Shown piece after piece: positions 12,733 to 25,100 of a DNA stretch of 64,000 bases. The notes beneath the pieces are model-generated. The model did no database searches, was not told the origin of the DNA, and saw nothing but the letters and a program-made list of their open reading frames with translations. The DNA comes from Ceratotherium simum simum (Eukaryota > Chordata > Mammalia > Perissodactyla > Rhinocerotidae), in the NCBI RefSeq assembly GCF_000283155.1, contig NW_004454177.1, forward strand, positions 6,969,382 to 7,033,381. The letters are read 5' to 3'. The position numbers were made by a program, and so were the translations under genes. The first letter of the stretch is position 1. Each line of letters begins with the position of its first letter.

Positions 12733-12738
12733 AATAAA
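12733..12738 (+). terminator. ZPR1: Candidate distal poly(A) signal AATAAA of ZPR1
   Basis: A canonical hexamer about 1.2 kb after the stop, followed within about 50 nt by a GT-rich element (GCTTTGTGTGC). It is the only AATAAA in this 3' region that I noticed. Confidence 0.5.
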
Positions 12739-12759
12739 GACCTGTTAATTGATTGACAT

Positions 12760-14950
12760 GCTACAGGAAGCCTGAGTGCTTTGTGTGCAAACGTAACTCT
12801 GAAGAATTGCCTAGTTACAGATGACTTAGTACTCACACCCATCTACTCTCACCACTCTATTAAACTAGTATCAGAGGTCACAAGTGGGATTTTCCACTTG
12901 GGAAATGTTCTTTATTTGCCGCATTTGACAGTGGACGATGTCTCAGCCCTTTTCTTGGCTCCTGTAATACTGCATCCCTGCTTTTCCCTTTACTTGGGTC
13001 ATTCCTTATTTGGAATCTCTGCTTCCTCCTCCTTCCTTAAATGTATTTGTTTCCATAGGTTCTGTTTTCAGGCACCTCTTCATACTGAATTCTTTGGCAT
13101 CTTACTACTTTCATGTGGGACTGACTCCTATACCTCTATCTCTAACTTCTGTAAGTGAGGGCAAGAGGAGGGGGTTTTAAGAATTTGGAGATTAGCAAAT
13201 GACTCAAACTATAAAGCTACAACTCTTTGAATAGACTTCTAAGCAAATGTTCTACTCTGATAGATTGTCCACAGATGTATTTCCAGTTGATTGGGAATCT
13301 GAGTTCACCAGGCAACCTTCTGATCCATCTGGTCTCTTGAATGGCTTTCCCTATGGGATGGTTGTGCTCTGAAGATGACCCCTGGTGTCAGGTTCATCTC
13401 CCATTGTGAAGGAAAAAAGTGGCACTCTGGTTTATTACTGAGTCTTGTGAATTTGGTTGGTGTGAGGCAGTCTCCCAGACTCCAACTAGTTATTGGGAAA
13501 TGATAGCTTGAGTTTTTGAATCCTCAAAGACTGACTGAGGATGAGGTGCCAGACTGGGATAACACAGCTAAGGTGCTTCTTCCTCTTTGACAGGGCCAAG
13601 GCCTGGCAGCCTTCAGTTTTACATTCAACTCCAGTCTCATTTCATACAGCCTGTCGGGGGTGGGTGCCTACATCTATTTAACTGCATCTTGCCCCACAGC
13701 CCCTAACATGGCATATGGTTAATAACATCTGTTACATGATAATCCTCAGCAGACGCTTGTGAACCCTCCATCCTGGATGAAGCCCTGTTAGGGCACTGGG
13801 GGTAGCACAGAGATAACAAGGTATGGGAAGGGTCGTGCTCTAAGGCCAGGGGAGTGAAAGAGAGTGCCAGCCCAAGAACATGTAGATTCAGTTTCACAGC
13901 CATGAGGATAAAATTTAAGTGGCAAGTTTTGTGATTATATTAGAAGGGGAAAGAAGAGTCCATTTGTGAGAACACTTTTACTTCATAATTTCAAGCATGT
14001 TAAATACAGCCATATTTAGTCATTTAGTCAATGGTGCCTCTGCTTAAATTTAGGGCAGTGGTGGTTAAGACTGCTTGGCTTCATTCTTATTTTTAAAAAT
14101 GTTTGCACACTTCTACTCTTTACAGGAAAACGGCAGTGTTTTCACTTGTGAAGAGAAAACAGCCAGTGCTTGTTATCCGCAGGGCTGAGGACTTCAGTTA
14201 GAGATGCACCAAAGTGGACTAGAAGCCCAGGCAGGATTGTGTATAGGGGGCCCGTGGGGCTCTCCAGCTAGTGAAGCCCTATCTTGGCCCAGGGTCCCCT
14301 TCTCACAAGCTCTCAGAGACCCAGCCTGCTTTCCTATCTGGGCCTGTAATGTGACCACTCAGTATAGCCCAGGGGTTAAAAGTTCATGCTTCAGGGCAGT
14401 GATCTCCAAACCTGTTATGTTGTACGTCTTTGAACATGTATTTCAAGATATGTGTATTTATTTATGAAGAATGATAATGCCTTCTTGACTAATAAACTTT
14501 AAAGCAGCAAGAAAAATTGAACTTCTACATGATGAGATAAAAATAACATTTTATTTAAAAAAATTTGGATTACCTGTTGCAACCCCACTGCTCCCAAGAG
14601 TCATGTGGAGTTGGGCAGCTTCCTTAACCTCTCCAAGCTTCAGTTTTCTCATCTGTAAAAGAAGGATAAAACTGAGGATTGTGAGTGTTAAATGCGATAA
14701 TGCAAGTAAAGCTCTTAATGCTCACAAGAAGAAAAGTCTTTCCTTTTCCCCAAAACCTGAGTATTAGAATTCAATCTCTCTAGCTTCCCTCTTTTGCTAT
14801 GCTGAAAAGAGATCCAGATCCTTTTCACTGGAAAGATTCTACACAAGAGATAGCTAGGGGCCACCAATAATATCAGACGTGGGGAAGTTACACAGGTTAG
14901 AAACCTCCACATTTCTCATAGTAATTATATTGGGTTTGGAATTTCTGACT
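12760..14950. other. ZPR1-BUD13 spacer, no gene seen
   Basis: About 2.2 kb. A weak L2-like stretch lies at roughly 12960-13160 (+). A MIR remnant lies at 14590-14720 (+), with AACCTCTCCAAGCTTCAGTT and TCATCTGTAAAAGAAGG. The rest appears unique. Short ORFs have no recognisable features. Confidence 0.5.
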
Positions 14951-15146
14951 TTTTTTTTTTAGTAATTTTATTTATTTTTCCCCCCAAAGCGCCAGTAGAT
15001 AGTTGCACATCCTTCTAGTTGCTGTACGTGGGACGCGGCCTCAGCATGACCTGACAAGCGGTACGTCTGTGCGTGCCGGAGGTCCGAACCCCGGGCCGCC
15101 AGCAACGGAGGGCGCGCACTTAACCGCTACGCCACAGGGCCAGCCC
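14951..15146 (-). mobile_element. ERE SINE (reverse orientation)
   Basis: Starts with a T-run and ends CCACAGGGCCAGCCC, the complement of the GGGGCCGGCCC head. The internal B-box complement (GTCCGAACCCCGGG) is clear. The tail type is the CAGCAACTAGAAGGATGTG subfamily, seen here as its complement. A short flanking direct repeat, CTGACT, is at 14945-14950 and 15147-15152. It is upstream of the BUD13 promoter. Confidence 0.85.
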
Positions 15147-15209
15147 CTGACTGCCTCTCTTGAATGGTACCTGGAAGCCTATTAAAGCAGATTCCTCCCC
15201 CGCTAAACA

Positions 15210-15450
15210 TACTTAGACTAATAAAAATAACTAACATATATATACTATGTGCCAGGCATAGTTCTAAGTAAGCACTTTACATAGTAATATTATCTCAGTC
15301 CTCGCAACCATTGAGTTAGGTGCATTATCCCTATTTTGTTAAATAGCTTGCCCAAGGTCGTGCAGCTAGGAAGTTATGGAACCAGAACTCAAACTTGGAT
15401 ACACTGCAACTCCAGAGCTTATGTTCTTAACTACTACACTACAGTCCTTC
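15210..15450 (-). repeat. MIR upstream of the BUD13 promoter
   Basis: Reverse MIR text: TACTATGTGCCAGGCATAGT, TTACATAGTAATATTATCTC, TTGCCCAAGGTCGTGCAGCT, ending TCTTAACTACTACACTACAG. Almost full length and about 100 bp from the CpG-rich BUD13 promoter. Confidence 0.8.
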
Positions 15451-15559
15451 TGAAGCTGCTGGGGCGGGGATCTTGTTTGGGTCGTGGTTGTAGCCTCACG
15501 GCCACAACAGCATTTGCTGCATAGTCTGCTGAATGAGCCGATGGATGGACAGACAGAAG

Positions 15560-16100
15560 AAATAGGGTTACGCCGCCTGAGGGACGTAGAGTGGGCGCCG
15601 GAGGCGTGCACGTTCCTCGTACGCCCGCAAAAACTCACCTGTCAGCCCGGGTAGTCCCAGACACACTCCGCGACTTCCGGTCCTGGCCCCGCCTTCCCGT
15701 CACCGCCGTCCGTTTTGCGTTCAGGAATTTTGGCCCCAGCGCCGAGCCGTCTCCCCTCCCAGGCCGCTGCCATGGCGGCAGCTCCGCCGCTCTCCAAGGC
15801 CGAGTATCTGAAGCGCTACTTGTCTGGGGCCGATGCCGGCGTCGATGGGGGCCCTGAGTCCGGTCGCAAGCGTCGCAAAAAGCGGCCGAAGCCCGGCGGG
15901 GTCGGCGGCAAGGGGTGAGTTGGTTCCGGCGGGGGCGGGGCCTGCGGCGGCTCGCCGCCCCTCACCTTCCCACCTCCGCCCTCGGCCCCCGGCTCTTCCT
16001 TCTCTCTGCCCGGCCGGCCTCGGTCCTCTGACCGCTCGTCCACCCTGCCCAGCTCAGAGCCCGCTCGGGCCGCCCCTCGCGCCCCTAGGCGGGGTCTTGT
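15560..16100 (+). promoter_or_regulatory. BUD13: BUD13 CpG-island promoter
   Basis: CpG-dense block around the first exon. An ETS site on the minus strand is visible as ACTTCCGG at 15673-15680, followed by CCCCGCC (Sp1-like). No TATA box. The start codon context is GCCATGG. The 5'UTR is probably short (about 100 nt or less), but the start site is not observable. Confidence 0.65.
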
Positions 16101-19100
16101 ATGTGTTCAAGCCAGGCTGTAACTTTCATTCCTCGTTTCCCGCGTTTGTAGCCTGCCGACCTCTCCCATAGAGAATGAATGTTGTGCCCTGAGAATAATG
16201 CTGGACCCAATTCAAAGCCTCTGTGCTTGGGTGTTTAGGGCCTAGAACCTGTCTGTGAAGGCTCTCAATCCTAAGGACTCTGGTCTTGAGTCAGAGACCT
16301 GTGCTCACTTCCTGTTACTCTTAATACTACTACAACTACTAACAATAATAACTAACATTTATACAGCTCTTGTCATGTGCCAGGTACTGTTCTAAGTACT
16401 TTAGTCTTATATGAATTTATTTGTCTTATATGAACACTATCACGAAGTAGGTATTGTTATTATCTCCATTTCTCAAATGAGAAAACGTTTGTGCCCCAGT
16501 ATACTAAGTTGGATAGTGCCCCTCCCCCCCAATTCTTGTCCACCCAGAACCTCAGAATGTGACATTATTTGGATATAGGGTCTTTGCAGATGTAATTAGT
16601 TAAGATGAAGTCATACTGGGTTAGGATAGGTGCTAAATCTAATAGGACTGGTGTCCTTTTAAGAAGAGGGAAATTTGGACACAGAAACAGGCATAGAGGG
16701 AAGAAGACCACGTGAAGATGGAGGCTGAGATTGGACTGGATTTATGCTGCCACTAGCCAAGATGTGCCGGGGGTTACCAGAAGTTGGAAGAGTCAAGGAA
16801 AGACCCTCCCCTAGAGCCTTCCCAGCAGGCATTGCCTTGCAGACACATTGATTTCACAACTGATTTCAGACTTGCAGCCTCCAGAACTGTGAGAGAATAC
16901 ATTTCTGTTGTTTTAAGCCACCCAGTGTGCGATACTTTGTTAGGCAGCCCTAGGAAATTAATATACTCAATAAAGTCAAATAGTTCCAAAGAACTAAACC
17001 ATTTCCTTTCTTGGTTTGTTTCTTGCCTTATTCTTCCTTTCTGTCTCCTTGCCCCTCTGATATGTGTGGGTTCTTTGGAGGCAGTACCATGTAGTGAAAA
17101 TAAATTGAGCTTTGGAACAACACTGATCAGAGTTTGAGTCCTAGCTGTGCCACTTTACGGGCTCTGTGGCCTTGGGCAAGATATTTCATCTCTCTAAGCC
17201 TCAGTTTTGTCATCTTTAAAATGAGAGTAATATGGGCCGGCCCTGTGGCTTGGTGGTTAAGTGCGTGCGCTGCGATGCTGGTGGCCCGGGTTCGGATCCC
17301 GGGTGCGCATCGAGGCACCACTTCTCCGTCCATCCTGAGGCCGAGTCCCACATACAGCAACTAGAAGGATGTGCAGCTATGACATACAACTATCTACTGG
17401 GGCTTTGGGGGGAAAAAAATAAAATAAATAAAATCTTTAAAAAAATAAAAAATAAAAAAAAATAAAATGAGAGTAATACTGAATGATATCATTTATATTA
17501 AATGGTTATTGTGATTAGAGATGTATAAAGTGACCCTGGCTTTTCAAATAATGACTGTTCACATCATGGCAGTCGTTGTTATTTGGACTCATCCATAGTT
17601 TATTCTTGTAACAAACGTTTATTGACTACTTTCTGTGCCAGTTACTGCAGGGTGTTGAGGATGCCACTGTGAATGAGGAAGGCATAGTCCCTATTGTGAT
17701 GGAGCTTATAGTTTAATGGGGATACAGGCTTTAAACAGCTAATTACACAACTAATTGGTTTATTTCCTTTGTGATAAATGCAATGAAAGTATTCCAAAAA
17801 TGTGTTAACAGGAGTTCTTAGTTGGGGAGCAGTAAGGGGGAGTAGTCAAGGAAGCTATGCTCAAGGAAGTTATATGTATGCTAGGATCTGAAGAATGAGT
17901 AAGAGTTTCCTAGTAAAGAGTGAGAAGAGTAGGTCAGGCAGAGAGAAGGAACTGAGTATGTGAAACCTGATGTGGTAAGGAATTTGTCTCACTGCAGGCG
18001 CCAAAAGATGACCAGTGAGGTAGTGAACTGAGGGGGCAGTGGTATGAGATAAAGTTGGCCGTGTCGGCAAAGACCGGAACATGCAGGATTTTGTGGGATT
18101 TTGAGCTTTATCCTAGAACCAATAGATAAGTGTTCGTAGGCTGCTGCCCAAGAATGATTCTTCCTTTTTGATCTTTTTATTTTTCACATTTAGAATGCGG
18201 ATTGTGGATGATGATGTGAGCTGGACATCTATCTCCACCACTAAACCAGAAAAGGAGGAAGAAGATGATGGAGATTTGCCTGTGGTGTGTATCTTTTGAG
18301 GCTGTGAGGACTTTGTAATGCAAGACTCTCAATCTCAACTCCAAGTGCAGGATAGATTTGTAAGCGGGAAAATTGAGGGCAGAGAAGAGGTGACTCTTTC
18401 CAAAGAGCTACTTTAAAATAGTCTTCTTTGGTGATGCCTATACACTGCCTTCTTTGTTTATGGATGATCCCATTGGCCTAAAAATGGGAACTAATCACAG
18501 AGAGAGGCTGGACTCCTCAACATCAGTGATAGAGCCATGATTGGAATTAGTCATGGTTCAGTTTGTTGGAATCTACCTTAGAAACAATGTTCAGGTTCAT
18601 TTATAAGAAACTTTTTATTTGCCCCTTTTATTCATTGATTCCACTAAGCTTTAACATTGTATACACTTGTTTAAGTACTGGAGATATGCAGATTAATAGA
18701 ACACAGTGACTGTACTTTAGAGCTCATAACCCTAGAATGGGAGACTGAGTTTCAAATAATTTCAACAATATGATAAATGTCAGAGATACATTTCACATAT
18801 GTACCAAATGCTATTAGAGCACAAGGGAGGTAGCACACTGTTTATTCCATTGGGAAATTCCATGAAGGATGTAAATATCTGAATTGAGTTTTGAAGGAGC
18901 TGTAAGAGCTAGGTGGGCAAAAACAAAGGCAAATAATCTAGCACTGGTATAGTCATGGAACCTTTGCTGAGAATTGCTGAGAAACAAGGTGAAAAGGAGA
19001 GCTGTCGATAGGCAGCAGTATACTAAAAGGTTGTAAAGATGAATTCCAGATGAGTGTATTTGATATTAATCTCCAGCATTTTCTAAAATAGGTAATTTAA

Positions 19101-22100
19101 AAGATGGTTTGTTAGTAATTAAAAGTGAAATAGTGATCTTAAGGCCCCAATTTAGTTTCAGTCAGAATGAATCCCTTAAACCTAGTTAATGTTTATAATT
19201 AAGCACTTGGTACATAAGTGAAATGTATCTCTGACATTTATCATATTGTTGAAATTATTTGAAACTCAGTCTCCCATTTTAGGGTATGACCTCTAAAGTA
19301 CAGACTCTGTGTTCTATTAATCTGTATATCTGCAGTACTTAGATGAGTATACAATGTTAAAGCTTAAGTGAATCAATGAATAAAAGGAGCAAATAAAAAG
19401 TTTCTTATAAATGAGCCTGAACATTGTTTTTAAGGTAGATTTCAAAATATTTTTTTATTTTATAAAAGGAATACATAGTTATTGTAGAATATTTGGGAAT
19501 TATAAGCAAGTTTAAAGTTTTAAAAAGAATATAGTAGGGGCCGGTACGGTGGTTAAGTGTGCAAGTGGTTAAGTGCGCGTGCTCTGCTGCAGCGGCCCAG
19601 GGTTCGCCGGTTTGGATCCCAGGCGTGCACCGACACACCACCTGTCAAGCCATGCTGTGGCGGCGTCCCATATAAAGTGGAGGAAGATGGGCATGGATGT
19701 TAGCCCAGGGCTGGTCTTCCTCAGCAAAAACAGGAGGATTGGCAGATGTTAGCTTAGGGCCGATCTTCCTCACGATAAAAAAAAAAGAATATAGTAATCA
19801 TGTATAATGTGACCATTCAAAGATAACAGGTGCTAACATTTGGATGCATGTTGCTTTAATTCATAGATTATACATACTTGTATTTATTTTTCCAAATATA
19901 ATTGGGATTATACTGTACGTACGGTTTTGGAGCTTCCTCTTTCACTTAATAATATGTTGTGAATACTTTAGTAGAACTTTAAAATATTCTTTGAGAATGT
20001 GATTTTTAGTGATTGCATAGTAGCTCAATATACATATTAATTTAATCTGTCATATTAATGGACGTATGTGTTGTCTCCTGTTTTAAAATATCATAATGCT
20101 TTGATAACTATCTTGTACATAAATCATTGTAGGAATCTGTTTATTTCTTTATGAAATTATGGTCCTTTTGACCTGTATTCCCATATTGCTTTCTGAGAGG
20201 TGGTACTAATTTACACTCCCGCTAGGGGTGTATGAGAATGCCAGTTTCCCCATTTCTTCATCAATACTGGAGCATTATTAACAACAGCAAAAACAACAGC
20301 AAACCTATGCTAGTTTGGCAGGTGAATAATGGTATCCAGTATAAGACTATATTATCTGTTTTACATGTCATGGGTATATTTTGTCATTTGCCTTTTCATT
20401 TATAATAGTTTTTGACATTTAAAAATTTTAATTTTTATGTAGTCAAGTCTATTAATTTTCCTTTATAATATTATCTTTTGCTCTTATGATTGCCCCCAAA
20501 CCTAAACAAGGATGGCTTTAGTCCGACTGTTCTCCACACTAGTTAAAACAGATGTCGATTATTGAATTCATCTTTGTTACTGCAAGACCATCACCACCAC
20601 CAGTAATAATGGCAAAATAATTAGGACAACCACAATGGCAGTGGTGGCACAACAATAATAGGTATAATTTATTGAGCATTTACCATGTACCAAACACTGC
20701 TAAGGTTACATGAATTATCTCATTGAATCCTCATACTTTTACTAAAGAGGAAATTGAGGCTTAGAGATAATTTGCCAAAGTTTACACAAATATTAAGTGG
20801 CACAGTTGGGGATTTAGATCTCAATTCATCTTGCTTGAAAACCTGTGCTTTTAATGCCCAGGGAGAGATCTCAAAACTAGGTTATATGAGGAATGATGGT
20901 AGGATCTCGGGAGAAGAGAAGTAGAGGGGAATTATGACTTGGCTTTGTATGCCACTTCTGGCACTTGTTAGCTTGTGACATTGAGAAAGTTACTTAAGTT
21001 CTCTGAGTCATAGTTTGCTGTTTAGCCGTGTGGAGCCCTTCTTTGCGGGGCTATTGTGAAGACTGAGTGAGATAATATAAGTAAGGCGCAAAACACAGTG
21101 CCTTCCACATAGTTGCTACTCTGTAACTAGAATTTATTATGCCAGCCATCTCTGAAAGTCTGTTGTGTGGAAAGGGGATCAGTTGCGTCAGAGGTCAGAA
21201 CTAGTGTCAATGGAAAGAAGTTATAGGAAGGTAGACATGGGTCCAATTAAACTAAGAACCGCCTTGTGACGAGTTCCCTGTCACTGAATTCGTTTCCTGT
21301 CAGGGAGGGACTGGGTGAGTGATCATTTATCAAGGATACTAAAGAGAGGATTCCAGATTTGTTTGGCAGTTTGGATGAAATGAAATGTGGTTTTATCTCT
21401 TAAAAATTCTGTGATTCTATGTGCATCTTATTGACTTCTTTTGGTTGGATTCGGGAAAACCTATCATCGTGACTACCTACAACGAGAAAGTTTTCGTAAG
21501 GAGCCTGAAGCCCTTAATGAGCGATAGGCGTGATAGGGAACTTGTGTTTTCACTCCGAATGTAAAAGTGAAAAGGTAAAAGGAATATAGCTTTTAGCTTT
21601 TAAGTGGCACTTGTGTACCTGGCAGGTTAATAAAAAAGTTTGTAATGAAAGAAATTAACCTTTGGAGGGAATTTGATTAGTCAGAGAAAGATCTATAACT
21701 AAACCGCCCAGTGACGATCAGGTGTTTATGGAGCAATCATAACTGAGGACCACTATGTGTTTCTTCATGGCCATTTTGGGTCTGTGTGCCATGTATATTA
21801 GGAATGGGAATGGTCATAGCTTCAGGTTCTTGAGACAGCAGTGCTCCTTGGCTGGATCCTCTGGGTTTCCTCACCATAGTGTCCACACTCCCACAGGTGG
21901 CTGAGTTTGTGGATGAGCGGCCGGAAGAAGTAAAGCAGATGGAAGCGTTTCGTTCTAGTGCCAAATGGAAGCTTCTGGGAAGTAAGTTCCAACAATAAAT
22001 AAATCTAAGTTTCCCATTTATAGGGGAAGCTTTTTTTTCTGTTCTATTCTTTTCCTTTAGAGGAATGCATAGTTTATTTTAGTGTGTCATTGATCCTGAA

Positions 22101-25100
22101 AAATATGATGTGAAAAAGAATTCAGAACTTGTTCAGAGGTAGTAAGACACGGGAACTGGGAGACCAGGTATCCTGTATTCTCTTATATTTTGGTATTAGG
22201 GTTAGAGGTCAGGAAGAGACTCATTTGGGGGCATTTCAGCACCCACTCCTCTCTGGCCCAGAATATGAGAGCACTTAGTATATAGGCAGGACTTTGGAGG
22301 AGTTTACGAGAATCTGAGGAACAGAGTTTGGAGACTTCAGCAACCTCTGTCCTCTTCTAGAATGAAGCCACTCACATGTGGGTTAAGGACCAATGGTTTC
22401 TGTCCTTTTTATTTGTGTTAGTAGATCTTTGTTTGTTATTTCCTTAAATATTATATTTTACAGTGCATCATCCTCTGCTTGCCCACTGTACACCCTCTTC
22501 CTAGGCTAATAATTTAACTCCCTATTTAAAAAAAATGTTTGAGATTTTGAGAATTCCATAAAGAGCGTTTGTCATGTCTGAGCAGAGACGAGACCTAGTC
22601 TTATTTGCCTTGGTATTCCCCCCAGCTAGCACAAAGAGGTGCCGTTAATAAATCTTTGTTGAATTGTTAATAAGTATTTGATTTTTGCAGCCTACTGCTC
22701 TTTGGTAAATCATCACTTGAGGCTTAGCAGTCACTGCCCCTTTTCGAAAAGCTTGGTAGGTAGGTCTATGTACTAAAGGACACAGACTAAGAAATACTTA
22801 GTCCCAGTGAGTCACAGCCTTGGTCCCAGCAGTCGTTCGGGCTCTGTGTGGCCAGTGGAAGTGTGCTGGTTTTTTACTCCCTGTGTTCATTCCTTCATAA
22901 ACTAGGATCTTGCTTCTTGATAGTTGTTTAACTGCGGTTTACCCCTGATGCTCATTCCTTTTTCACACATGGAGGGTTAGGAGAATTAACTCCTAAAAAG
23001 GATTTGTTCTTTCTGTGTTATACTCTGTGCCCTTAGGTTAACTATCCTACAATTCTGATTAGAAAAAAATGCATAACAAAAGTGACAGTTGGCTGTAGGT
23101 TAGTGATCACCACTGCCTCAGTTAATTTTCAGTACATTATTATTATGTTTTATGAATGAAAACTTTGTTATCAGTATTCTTTTATCAGAATTCTGTTCAC
23201 TCTCATCCGTTATTTTCTGCCTTATCCTGTAGTTGTCTTTCTAGTCTTTTCCGCAATCCTTTTTCAGAGAGAATCTTTTGGTCTTCATATCAGTAGGGCT
23301 AGGAAGTGATACACACAGACACACATACACACACACACACACACACAGTTCTTTTTCTTTTGCTTCATTCTCACTCCCCCTCTCCATTTGTTACTGGAAA
23401 TATCCTCGCTGATCTCTGACCTTTACTTCCTTTTTATAATTATGGAATTTATCACCCTCATGGATTAGATTTACTGTCAAGTCTCCTACAGATATCAGTA
23501 CTTTTCTCTGAGGGGTGGATTCCAATCAGATAGGCCTATTCCCCAAAGTAAAGGAGTTGACTTGGGTTAATTCATCCATTTAACAATTATTCACCTAGCT
23601 GTTATTTGTATTTGGGCCATGGAGCTCAATGACAAGAAATAGAGGGAGAGGAAAAACTGAGTTTTGGAAATGTCCTGGGTTGCTATAAATGTTTTTTTGT
23701 GTGTGTGAGGAAGATCAGCCCTGAGCTAACATCTGTCACCAATCCTGCTCTTTTTGCTGAGGAAGAGTGGCTCTGGGCTAACATGCGTGCTCATCTTCCT
23801 CTACTTTATATGGGACGCTGCCACAGCATGCCCTGACAAGCAGTGTGTCGGTGTGCGCCTGGGATCCGAACCCGGGCCGCTGCAGTGGAGCGCATGCACT
23901 TAACCGTTACGCCACCAGGTGGCCCGCTATAAATGTTTTTATAGCAACATCCTGTTATGCCTTTGAAAATTGAGTGTCTCAAACTCTTTTCTCAACTACA
24001 TATTTTTAAAGATTGAACATGGACTCTGGAGTCAAACAGATCTGGATATGGATATTCACTCCACCACTTATTAGCAGTATGACTTTGGCAAATTACGTAA
24101 TCTTTCTGAGTGTCAACTTCCTCATCTATAAAATGGGAATGACAATATTTATCTCCTAGGCTTGTTGTGAGAATTAAACGAGGTAATCTATAGAAAACAC
24201 TGGCAGTAGGTGTTCAGTAAATGTTGATTCTTTTTTTTCTGGTGATCTGCCCCTATCTGATAAGGAGCACAGTGACATGGATTAAATAGCATTTCATTTT
24301 GATGTGGCACATGTTTAGTAATTTGCCTTTTGAAAGAAGAATGAGTACAAACTATAAATTACCTGGGCTAAATATCAGTAGGAGCCTCTGACTGGGAACT
24401 CTGTACAAATAAGGTTTTGGGAAGAGCACTGGGTTGGGATTTAGAAGACTGGGGTTCTAGCCTGTCTCTTCATCTTGGTAGCTGTGACCTGAGGTAAGAA
24501 ATCACTCAGCTCCTTGGAGCTTCTGTTTTTATGTCTGTAAAACAAGGATACCTGCTCTGCTTACCTTATAAGGTTTAATATAAAAATGTATTTAAAATGC
24601 TCTACAGCCCGGGTTCGGATCCCGGGAGCGCCCGGAGGCACCACTTCTCCGTCCAACGCGAGGCCGAGTCCCGCGTACAGCAACTAGAAGGATGTGAACC
24701 TATGACATACAACTATCTACTGGGGCTTTGGGGGGAAAAAGCTGAATAAATAAAATCTTTAAAATGCTCTACAAGTTTATAAGTTGTTAGGCAAATAAGA
24801 GAGATTGTTGTTAAAATTTACGAGTGCTGGTTTGTTGCCCCTAAACAAAAGCGCTATGCAGACCTTTTGGGCTTTCTGATTAGTTTTGAGATGTATGCTG
24901 CTGGGGAATCTTTTGAAATTTTGGGTACTGGAGGTGAACAGAGCATTTGTGGGACTCTGACTCTTTGCTATTTGTGTTTAGGCCACAATGAAGATCTACC
25001 CTCACATAGACCGTTCCATCATGATACCCCGGATTCATCTCCTCCAAGGAGGGTCCGTCATGATACCCCGGATTCATCTCCTCCAAGGAGGGTCCGTCAT

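Larger units (their letters stand above)
11541..12760 (+). other. ZPR1: ZPR1 3'UTR with embedded antisense L2
   Basis: Region between the ZPR1 stop and the AATAAA at 12733. From about 12130 to 12530 the sequence reads as L2 in reverse orientation (AACAATGAACAAAACAAAAC, CATGGAGCTTAAAGTCTAG, GTCAGGGAAGATCTTAACAAGG, TTTCCAGGCAGAGGGAACTG, GCAAAAGCTCTGAGG). If the distal poly(A) signal is used, this L2 is part of the mature transcript. The lead triglyceride-associated variant in human maps to the ZPR1 3' region; whether the same bases lie here cannot be told. Confidence 0.55.

Noticed and set aside
15715..15771. In-frame upstream extension of BUD13 exon 1
   Set aside because: It starts at TTG rather than ATG and lies in the CpG-rich 5'UTR. 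The ATG at 15772 has a strong GCCATGG context and matches the known N-terminus.
17233..17463. tRNA-like B box and A-box region that might be called a tRNA gene
   Set aside because: It is the tRNA-derived head of an ERE SINE with a target duplication and A-rich tail; a cloverleaf is not preserved.
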